The notes beneath the pieces were generated by a model, which had not been told where the DNA came from, did no database searches, and saw nothing but the letters and a program-made list of their open reading frames with translations. From the NCBI GenBank assembly GCA_039704465.1, contig JASFAU010000004.1, positions 1,488,001 through 1,552,000 on the forward strand: a stretch of DNA of 64,000 bases, given 5' to 3'. Shown piece by piece: positions 32,390 to 41,432 of this stretch. Both the position numbers and the translations under genes were made by a program. Position 1 is the stretch's first letter. Each line of letters begins with the position of its first letter. Source of the DNA: Plasmodiophora brassicae (Eukaryota; Endomyxa; Phytomyxea; Plasmodiophorida; Plasmodiophoridae).

Positions 32390-32569
32390 TGATTCATAAT
32401 GGGAAGGCTAGCGACAGTGGCCGACCCATGAGTCACGACGACGTGACGCAACTGGTGCACAGTGGCGACCGTGCCACTGTGTGTGCGACGTCATGGGGAC
32501 GTCGGCTTCCCCCACGTTAGATACACTGGGGACTTTCACTTTCCTAAGCGCTTCGAACTGCTTGAATCA
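32390..32569 (+). repeat. 5' LTR of copia element
   Basis: 180 bp, ends TGATTCA...TGAATCA (short terminal inverted repeat). It matches the 3' LTR at 37334-37513 with no difference that I can see. Confidence 0.95.
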
Positions 32570-32590
32570 GATTAAGAGTCCCACTCTCTG

Positions 32591-34058
32591 ATGGCGACGA
32601 TCCCAAGCATCCCAGCCGACCTGGCCCAAGCAGAGGCCGTGATCGCCCAGATAAGCGCTGCGCTGTCCGAGGCCCAGCGGCAGCAGGATCGGCTGGAGGC
32701 GGAGGTTGAACGTCTGCAAGCAGCGGCGGCCGGGAGCGGGACCGGCCAGCGCGAGAACGCGGCGCTCAAGGATCGTCTGGCGCGGCTGGAAGCTGCGCAG
32801 AAGGAAAGGCTGACGGGCCTGAAGGAGTCCGGCATCAAGATCTCCGTCCAGCTGAGGGCAAGGACAATTACCTGGTCTGGGCGTCGTCGATGACGACGAT
32901 GCTCAAGAAGTCGGGCCTGCAAAAGGCCGTGGAGCCCGCGACGCGCGGGCACAACGAAGAGCCGGCGTCGGAGCAAGAGAGGCTCCACGCAATGTACGCT
33001 ATCAAGAAGAACGTGCATGAAGACGAACTTCCCTTGATACTCGACATACCCGACGACCGTCCGGACCTGGCGTGGAGCGCCATCCAGACGGAGTATTCCG
33101 GCCAAACGGGCACGGACCTGGCGATGTTCGACATTCTTCTGTCAACAACAAAGCTTAAGGCGGGCGCCGACCTCACGGAGACCAAGGCGCACCTGACGGC
33201 GATGCGCGACCTGGGCATCAACCTGGCCCGGGCGGATCCGAATCGGACGAAGACTGAGTCGGACATGGCGACGAAGGTCCTTATCTCGCTGCCATACACC
33301 GAGTACAAGGACTTAGTCAACGCGATGCTGCGCGGTCCCATCGGAGAGCTGACGAAAGCAAGGTCCGCGCAGAAGTGCTCGCTCAGTACAAGCGGGGAGC
33401 GATAGAGCGCGGCGACGACGACAGCGGCTCCTCGGCGGCCATGACGACGACGGGGTTCTCCGGCAAGTGCTTCAACTGTGGAAAGGCTGGACACAGGGCG
33501 GCCGACTGCCGTAGCCGCAAGAAGACCGGCAACGCCGAGCGCGGCAAGGCCAGGAACGGCAAGCGGAAGGGGGGCAAAGAGGAAGGCGGTTCGGCGTCGA
33601 TCGCGCTCCTGACGAGCCTGGCGGGCGTCGAGGACGCGCCGCGGAAGGGCATCCGCGACTTCATCGTCGACAACGCGGCGACGTGCGGCCACGTGTCCAC
33701 CCACAAGGCGCACTTCGAGGAGCTGGACTTCATCGCCGACAAGGACCGGCCGACGATCGGCGGCATCGGCCCGCAGCGAATCAAGGTCCATGCCAGGGGC
33801 AACGTCCGCCTCAAGCTGGCTAACGGCAAGTCGATCACGCTGACAAACGTCGCGCACGCGCCAGATGCATCCGCGAACATCTTCGCGGTGCGTTCGGCAC
33901 TCCTGCAGCTCGGCAAGGACGGCAAGACGGGCGCGGAGCACCATGAGCAGACGCGCTCAGCCCGGCTCCTGGACGGGGCCGGAAGGACGATCGTGACCAG
34001 TACGGTCCGCAAGGGCCTGTACTACCTGGATCTGCACAAGGTCCAGGATTTCGAGTAG
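32591..34058 (+). pseudogene. copia gag and protease region, frameshifted
   Basis: Three overlapping open segments in different frames. 32591-32893 starts MATIPSIPADLAQAEAV and is a coiled-coil-like gag start. 32890-33405 is the gag core (WSAIQTEYSGQTGTDLAMFD). 33375-34058 carries the zinc knuckle CFNCGKAGHRAADC and the protease region with DNAATCGHVS in place of the usual D-S/T-G centre. At least two frame changes separate these parts. They are real breaks in this copy or base-calling errors. Confidence 0.85.
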
Positions 34059-34191
34059 CGGGGGTGGCGCTGGCCGCCCCGATCACGATCATCCAAACCA
34101 GCCAGAAAACAAGAGCCCGAGCAAGGAGGAGCCGGCCGAGAAGAAGGAAACGCGCAAGCCCGCGGACGTAAAGCGCGACAGAACGATATCA

Positions 34192-35094
34192 TTGGCGGAG
34201 GCGCACGCGAGGTGCGGCCACCTGTCCACGATCACGATCAGAAAGGCAGTCAAGAACGGGGCAATCACCGGTCTCAACATCGACGAGGCCGACCTGGCGA
34301 GCGACGAGGTGCCCAGGTGCAAGGTGTGCATCGAGGCCAACCTCAACCGAACGGCGATCCCGCGGAGACGGACACGGACGGTGCTCTCGAAGCTGCAGAT
34401 CGTCGGGGCGGACCTGCAGACGTTCGACACCAGGTCGCATGACGGAAAGACGTACATGGCGTGCTACGTTGACCACGCGACTGGTGTCGGTGCCACGGTC
34501 AACCTGGCAAATAAGGGTGACCAGGAGCAAGTCGTCATGGACGTGCTGACCCGGCTCGAGGTCATGGGCGGCACACGCGTCGACACGTTCCGCGCCGACC
34601 AGGGCGGCGAGTTCACCTCGACGCGCCTGGCGAAGCTGCTGCGCGAGCGGGGAATCGCACAGGAGTTCAGCGACACGGACCGCCCGCACCAGAACGGTCT
34701 CGCGGAGACGTTCGGTGGCAAGATTGTCAAGATGATGCGCGCAGCTCGTGTCCAGTCAGGCGTCCCGCGCAAGTACTGGACCGAGAACGGGCGGCATCAG
34801 ACGTGGGTAGCCAACCGCGTGCCGCTCCAACGACACGGCCACCGGACGACGCCAATCGAGGAACTGACGGGGGAACAAGCAGACCTGTCGAGGGCGATGC
34901 CATTCGGTTGCGAGGCGTGGGTCAGGATCCGGCGGCAAAAGAAGTGCAAGCTGGACGCCAGGGCCGAGCGCGCGGTCCACATGGGGGTGTGCATCGACAA
35001 GAAGGCGTACCGGCTGCTGCTGTGGCACAGCCGCAAGATGATCGAGTCTTCGGACGTGGTCTTCTTCCCCAACGAATTCCCGTTCAAGGGATGA
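34192..35094 (+). pseudogene. copia integrase segment
   Basis: Begins with the integrase zinc-binding region (ARCGHLSTITI, CKVC), then the catalytic core, with Asp in GADLQTF, FRADQGGEFTS and Glu in NGLAETF, i.e. a D,D,E triad. It ends with the copia-type C-terminal segment (FGCEAWVRI, VVFFPNEFPF). The frame is interrupted from the protease part before it (stop at 34058) and from the RT part after it. Confidence 0.9.
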
Positions 35095-35477
35095 CAGCGG
35101 CCCCGCGGAGAGGAGACCCGCAAGCGCCAAGAGACGGCGCAAGCCCAGCTGCAAGGAGGCGGCGATGGCGGTCAAGACGATCGTCATGGGCAAGAAGACG
35201 ACGGCGGTCGGGACGATCGCGTCGCACGACAAGACGACGGCGATCGAGAAGGTCGCGTCGGTCAACAACAGGGCGGCGGCCAGGATGGCCGCGCCATTCA
35301 GCGAGGCGGCGGCGGGGACGACCGTGCCAGGGAACTCGCAGGTGCCGGTGAAGACGGCATGACGGACGCGATGAGCAAGCAGCTCAGGGCGGCGGGGATC
35401 GAGGACCTGCTGCTCAAGGCGTCCCTGAACCGAGGCGGTCGACGCGCATCAGAGGAGCGCCCGCTCGGTTTGCCGAC

Positions 35478-37327
35478 GTGGACTACGACGGCGAAGCGCG
35501 GCGCCAGAGGGCGGCCAGCGCCAGGGCGGCAGCAGGGGCTGCCGACAACGTCGACCAGGCGGCAGCAGCAGATGCTGTCGACCACGACAACGAGGCCAAC
35601 GACGACCCGGACAACGAGGACCAGGTCAACCAGGACGAGGCGCTCGAGAACGAGGACAGCTACCTGGAGGAGGAGGACGCTGGCAACGCGTTCCTCACTG
35701 AGTACGAGGCCGAGAACGGGCCTGACCGGGACAAGTACCTGGCGGCGCAGGTCGAGGAGATGCAGTCGCTGAAGGAAGCGGGCACGTATGAGATCGTGGA
35801 CCGCCCGACCGACGCTCAAGTGCTGCCAACAATGTTCGTGCACACGACGAAGCGCGCGACGAGGACGGGGAGATCACGCGCCACAAGGCCCGCTTCTGCG
35901 TCAAGGGATGCTGCGACAAGTTCAAGGGCCAGAAGGAGACGTACTCGCCGACGCTCCGGTATGCGACGTTGCGCATCATGGTGGCGCTGGCGGCCATGCT
36001 GGGCGTGGTCATCCACCAGCTGGACGTTAAGACGGCGTTCCTGAATGGAGACCTGCCGTACCCGATCTACTGTGAACAGCCGAAGAACTTCGTGGTCGGA
36101 GGACGCGGCAAGGTGATGAAGCTCCTGAAGGCGCTGTACGGCCTGGTCGAGGCGCCGAAGCTCTGGTACGATAAGCTCGTATCAGTTCTGTTCGAAATCG
36201 GCTTCACAAGGGTGACCGGCGACCCGTGCCTGTTCGTTATGTTCACGACGAAGGACGGCCGCAGACAGATCACGATCCTCGGGGTGTTCGTGGACGACTT
36301 TATGATGTTTGGCACGGATCCCGACGTCATCGAGTACGTCAAGGCAGCGTTGGGCAAGAAGTTCAAGATGAAGGACCTCGGCATCGCGAGATGGATCCTG
36401 GGGATGCGCATCAAGCAGGAGGCAACGCGCATCACGATCGACCAACAGCAGTACGCCAAGGAGGTGGTCGCGCGGTTCCAGACCGACATCGACGAGGCAG
36501 CCGCCGGGCGCCGCTTGCGCGCGCCGGCCACGGCTCTGCCTGTCGGGCAGATTATGCCCCGGCGAACCGACGGTGTTCCGCACCAGCATGAGCGGTACCG
36601 CGAGGGCGTTGGTTGCCTGGCGCATCTGTCGATCGGCACGATGCCGACAATCACGCACGCGGTGTCGCAGCTGTCGCGTCACCTGAACAACCCGGGTCGG
36701 GAGCATTTCGAGGCGATGCTCCACGTGCTGCGATATGTCCAGAACAACACGGATGTCGGCATCATCTACGCGAAGAGCAAGACACCGGCGACTGAATTCG
36801 ACCCGATGGCACTGAACAAAGACAACGTGAAGGAGTCGGAGCCCCGGGCGGCGGTCGACTCGGACTTTGCGATGGACCCGGACACATCCAAGTCGGTCAC
36901 GGGATTCATCGTCACGCTGATGGACGCAGCTGTGAGCTGGCGATCGAAGCAGCAAAGCCTGGTGGCGACCTCCTCAGCGCACGCGGAGTACGTGGCGGCC
37001 AGCGAGCTGGCGCGTGAAGTAGTGTGGGTCCGGATGCTCCTCACCGACATCGGGTTCACTCTGACGGACCCGTCGATTGTGCTGGAGGACAACACGGCTG
37101 CCGAGCAGATGGTGAAGACGCTCGGGGTCACGGACCGGAACAAGCACATTCGGGTGAAATGGCACTATGTGCGAGAGTGCGTCCAGGAGGGACTGCTCCG
37201 GTTCGAGCGCGTGGCGTCAAAGAACAATCCGGCGGACGCGCTCACCAAGCCGACCACTCGTGAACCTGTGGAGGTCATGAAGAGGGCGGCCGGGATGGGT
37301 CGGGTGGACCTGTCGCTGGCGCCTTAG
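35478..37327 (+). pseudogene. copia reverse transcriptase and RNase H region
   Basis: A linker and RT start (35478 to about 35850) are out of frame with the main segment 35969-37327. The main part has HQLDVKTAFLNGDL, LKALYGLVEAPKLWYDKL, the polymerase centre FVDDFMMFG, then LSRHLNNPG, and RNase H landmarks (SWRSKQQSLVATSSAHAEY; NPADALTK). Domain content is complete but the frame break near 35850-35970 prevents one continuous pol as read. Confidence 0.9.
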
Positions 37328-37333
37328 GGCGGC

Positions 37334-37513
37334 TGATTCATAATGGGAAGGCTAGCGACAGTGGCCGACCCATGAGTCACGACGACGTGACGCAACTGGT
37401 GCACAGTGGCGACCGTGCCACTGTGTGTGCGACGTCATGGGGACGTCGGCTTCCCCCACGTTAGATACACTGGGGACTTTCACTTTCCTAAGCGCTTCGA
37501 ACTGCTTGAATCA
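37334..37513 (+). repeat. 3' LTR of copia element
   Basis: Second copy of the 180-bp LTR, followed by the TCCAG target duplicate. Confidence 0.95.
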
Positions 37514-38101
37514 TCCAGCACGTGACATACTAACCTGGTATATCGTCGTCCTTGCCATCGCCCATGGACTCGGCGGCTGACGATCATGTCCCTGCCCATG
37601 GTTTCGATGCCAGCAGCGAAATCGCTGTACTACTGGGGCGGAAACGGGAGCCCGAGGCCCACAGGCAGCCGATCGCCCACCTTTTGGATACGACGGGATA
37701 CAGCTGTGTGGACACGTGCTGGCACACGACACACCGTTGGATACAGATGTGGGCGCTGCTGGTGAATTCCTGCGATAACGGGGTTTCGACAAGGGCGACG
37801 TTAGCGCGCATAGCCTGGTTGACCGGAAATAACGGGCGATAACTTGACACCCGTCGCCTGTCTGTTCCCGGTCACGTATCTGGGTAGACGAGAGCGAGAA
37901 TCTCGCACATGTGACCGCGATGCGTCGGGTGCACGCACCCGTGGCCAAGCGTTCGTCTTGTGCAAGTTCCACCGCCTTTCCGATCGCAGGGTAAGATTCG
38001 ATGACACCGACATGATGGTGCGCATACCTTCGACAGTAGAACGCAGCAAACGATGGGCCGTCGGCGAGCTCGAACAACTCTCGTTGTGATCCATTGTTTG
38101 A
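37514..38101. other. Spacer right of the copia element
   Basis: Open frames on both strands but no homology. The right end (about 38080-38115) is an arm of an inverted repeat with 38480-38525. Confidence 0.3.
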
Positions 38102-38110
38102 TGGTTTCCG

Positions 38111-38374
38111 GTGCTGGACGGCGGTGCCAACGCTGCGTACGGCTTGTACCGTTTGTGTAGAGACCACGGAATGGATCACAACGCGACGATGGCAACCGTC
38201 CACGAGGCGGTCAAGAGGCAGTTCGACAACATGGGGCCGCAGACCGTGGACGACCGTCTTCGCGCCCTGTCCAACCGATTAATTCGCCACAGGCTGCGAC
38301 AACAACTCGCGCCGAGTGCCACCGTCGCCCCCATTGATGTCGACGCTCTGTTCGAGCAACGAGACCTCCAGTAG
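38111..38374 (+). pseudogene. Fragment of a small-protein family also present at 48 kb
   Basis: The frame contains YGLYRLCRDHGMDHNATM and then VHEAVKRQFDNM and VDDRLRALSNRL, aligning with YALYRAFRNLGMNHATAM, VNQAIKEQFSNI and VDERLRSLPDRF of the genes at 47997-48821. There is no ATG or leader at the matching position, so it is a partial copy or lacks a recognised first exon. Flanked by the arms of a short inverted repeat. Function unknown; mostly helical. Confidence 0.45.
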
Positions 38375-38787
38375 TACAGATCACAACGGGCGCACCCCAA
38401 AACAAGGCGAAACGTCGGTCGCAACGTCTACGTACTCTATCACCTTGAGCTTGTCCTCAGTCGTGGCCCGATGCCGAAACCTTGTATCACCGGAAGCCAT
38501 CAGACAATGGGTCGCAACGAGAGTTGATCTTCGATCGTGCGTCGACGGAGCAAGCCCGTACGCAGATGGTCGCACTCGGCACTACGTTGGCAAAATTGCA
38601 ATTGTCTCCTCTTTTTTTAGATTCAGCGCTAGCAGTTGACGTGAGCGAGCCATGCCCGGGGCACAATATTGCTGCGCGGCCGGCCTGAGGCGAAACTGCG
38701 CGACAGCGCAGCGGCAGAGGGTGCCGCCGGCAGTCTCTTTGTGCGAGAATACGCGTGTTATCGGGTTGCTGGAGCACGACCGCTGGA
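38375..38787. other. Spacer before RING family member B
   Basis: Contains the right arm of the inverted repeat (about 38480-38525). No gene supported; promoter of the next gene. Confidence 0.3.
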
Positions 38788-40426
38788 ATGCCTCACAAAC
38801 GCATGTCCTTATGTGCCGTCGTCGTCGTCGTGGCCCTCGCTACTGCAGGTTCGGCCACCGACCGTATCGGCGTGGTGGCCGGTCGTTTGCTCCTGGGCGC
38901 CTCAACGTCCCGGACCATTCTGACTGGCCCGCCGCTGTCCTCCGCGGCTGCGAGTAATTTGCATCCGGCATCCGCCCACAAGACGCGCCCATCTCATGTG
39001 CCCACTTGCAGGTCTGGTCAGCGCATTCGCCTTTGCCGACGTGCTGCCATCCGCTTCAACAGAAATGCCAAGACGGTTCGCCGTGCCAACCAGCGCTGTC
39101 TGGGCTGCCTGCCATTATGCCGTTCTGCGATTCCTTCCCAGAACCGCGATTCACGTCGGTGGTATGAAACCTGGGATCCGACCGTTTGTACATGTGATGC
39201 TAACGTGGTTCTCGTGGAGCCGCTCTGGCGGTCCTCGACAGGATTAATCGATGCCGTTTCTACGAAGTAGGGGACGATGGAGAGGAGTCCAGGTATAACC
39301 CCACCCGGTCCCCTGTTGTGCTGGCGAAGCGACTTCTGCGAAGGATGGCTCTCCAGGCTGGTGATATGCTATCCGTTACACTGATGTCAGCTTCAATGGC
39401 ATACGCTGGGTCGGTTGGGCTGCCGTGGCTAGTTCCCCAAGTGCTACAGCGGCCGGCCAGCGTTGCGGGTGCTATCATGGGCGCTGCTCTTCCTACGATG
39501 ATATTGGAGAACCGTGCTTGGCGTACGGTGGCCGTCGACGATGCCGGGGAGGATCCTGACGCTCTACCATCCGATATGACCGCGGAAGACCAACTTCATC
39601 ATTCTATTCGCCCTATCTTGATAGATGCTTACCAGGTCCAGTTGCTAGGACGCGCCTCAGTATGTCGACATCTGGTCATGTCTGTGTTTACCAGATCCTC
39701 AGCAGCCCGTCTCGCACCAACCTAACGGGACGTGTACCCCGGATGCAAATTGAGCTCTTGAATGAGCTGATCGACTCGTCCAACAGCTCTTATTCGGTAA
39801 GACCTCCATCGCACGGTATGCGATAAATGCCCCCGGGTTTACTCATTGCACTTTCAAGCTGAACGTACGCGCCTGTCAAGTTTTCAAAATGCATTTCCTA
39901 CAGGTACTGATGTCACGTACCTCGGGTTCGCCAATTACGAACGTCATCCCGTCGAACACAGATGACAAATGTTTCACTGTTGGATATGCCGAACAACAGG
40001 TTCCTGTCTGCTATGTCCCTTCTGTCAGAGGTACCCGCTATCGTCGTGAGTGCTGATCCTGCGGTCGCAGCTGGGATTAACGTACGTCGCAATGGAATTA
40101 GGCGCAACTGGCACAGCTGCTCGATGCTGTCAGAGCCATGATGCCCCCGGCAGCGGCTTCTTTGCAGATGTCAATCGGAGTTCCAACTGACCAGAACCTC
40201 TACGATGCCACGGCGTAAATGTCCATTTCCAGTCTCACGCTGGTGGTCATCGTCGTCTCTAACGTGCCACTACCTATATTGTAGGTGCACGATTTGCCTG
40301 GAGCCGTACCTGCACAACGAGACGGTCGGTGTATTCCCCTGCAGGCACCATTTCCATGATAAGTGCATCGTTTGCTGGTTATATTGGGACAGCACCTGCC
40401 CGATTTGCCGGCGCTCGTATCCCTGA
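38788..40426 (+). CDS. Secreted/membrane RING-H2 protein, 405 aa (family member B)
   Basis: Eight exons join in frame: 38788..38953, 39012..39161, 39220..39635, 39695..39796, 39859..39903, 39962..40045, 40102..40214 and 40285..40426. The signal peptide is MSLCAVVVVVALATAGSATD if the second ATG (38803) is used. Exon 2 is 150 nt, as in member A, and ends IHVGG where A ends LMIGG. The next exon (ALAVLDRINRC; MLSVTLMSASMAYAG) aligns with A over its length. The last exon is a RING-H2: CTICLEPY, CRHHFHDKC, WLYWDSTCPICRR. Compared with A it has three extra small exons before the RING. Probably a membrane E3 ligase. The 45-nt exon 5 is the least certain. Confidence 0.78.
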
Positions 40427-40898
40427 GCGCTACCTGAACTACCGGTGCAACAATGAATCCCTTCGGGTCGACGTCGAACCTTTTCTCTGAAACTCAGTGC
40501 TTGCTAGAACGTAGTAGAGGAGGTGCGTTGGTATTCAGCCTAGCACGCCCCGTGGTCGATGTCCATTTGAACAATCCCGCCACAACGCGTACACCGAAGA
40601 CCTATGTACGTAGACGCGATCTGGTCGTCTGCCCCATTGCAACCTACCTGGTACTCTGTTAGGTGGGCGTATCGACATCCAGTATGCGCGTACTGGTCTG
40701 TGCAAGTCTAACACGGTATGGACAACGGCGATATGTTCGGCAGGTACGTGCTCGTGGTATACGGATACTGTACTTCCAATGGCCTGACCATCGACGAGTA
40801 CGGGTGACTGTGTGCGAATATGTGTATGGAGCTGAGCATCGTCAAATCGAGCGAGTCTGATTGATCTGAACTGCTACTGGGCTTGTGGCGTTCGCCTG
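40427..40898. other. Intergenic, 470 bases
   Basis: Between the RING gene stop and the stop of a small minus-strand gene. No gene seen; slightly AT-richer. Confidence 0.35.
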
Positions 40899-41192
40899 TC
40901 AATCGCAGCGGACTACGGTATTCGACAGCAGCGCCGTTGCACGTGCCACCGCAGAGCCTGCCGACGTCGCATGGGTCACCTGGCCTGCCTGCGTGATCGG
41001 GTAGTCGACCTCGGGGTCCCAGTCGTCCACCAGCACCAGCCAGGTGACGATCGTCGCTATCACGAGCAAAGACGCAGCAACGGTAACGACTAGCTTTGTC
41101 GTGGTGATCCTGTGCATCGTGCAGTACCATGTACTCGTGGCACGATACGCGATAGGCGTCGACGAGATGGCGTCGGAATACGAAATGGCCAT
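40899..41192 (-). CDS. Small single-pass membrane protein, 97 aa
   Basis: The ATG at 41192 gives MAISYSDAISSTPIAYRATS, a Lys at the membrane edge (TTTKLVVTVAASLLVIATIV) and an acidic patch (DDWDPEVDYP). A type II topology is likely: 35 residues cytosolic, one helix, about 40 residues lumenal. Family unknown. It is divergent from the channel gene starting at 41433, with 240 bases between. Confidence 0.5.
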   Translation of the reverse strand: MAISYSDAISSTPIAYRATSTWYCTMHRITTTKLVVTVAASLLVIATIVTWLVLVDDWDPEVDYPITQAGQVTHATSAGSAVARATALLSNTVVRCD

Positions 41193-41432
41193 GGATTAAT
41201 CCAGCAAGAGAGGTGTTCACGTGTCGAGCCCCGCGTCAGGTCACTGGACGTGGCAGAGCGGCGCGCGTTTGACGCAGGTTCTCGAGGGCTCCCGAACAGG
41301 GAGAGTCCATGGTGCTGTTCACGACGTTGTGGGAGTGGTGAACCAGCTTCAGGGCACGCCCGCTGTCTGTGACGCGCCCGCGTTCGCGCCCCACCTGACG
41401 CCTGACCGATCAGCGCCCGTTCGGCACCGGTC

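Larger units (their letters stand above)
32390..37513 (+). mobile_element. Ty1/copia LTR retrotransposon, 5124 bp, recent insertion with broken frames
   Basis: Bounded by two direct 180-bp LTRs that look the same base for base, each starting TGATTCA and ending TGAATCA. The target duplication is TCCAG (32385-32389 and 37514-37518). Internal order gag, protease, integrase, RT, RNase H is that of Ty1/copia. The bases after the 5' LTR (GATTAAGAGTCCC) do not begin with TGG, so the usual tRNA-primer site is not obvious. The pol stop is only six bases before the 3' LTR. Coding parts lie in several frames with stops between, so this copy is not autonomous as read. Confidence 0.93.

Noticed and set aside
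35159..35362. Short ATG frame between integrase and RT
   Set aside because: Part of the copia pol linker; no independent gene features.
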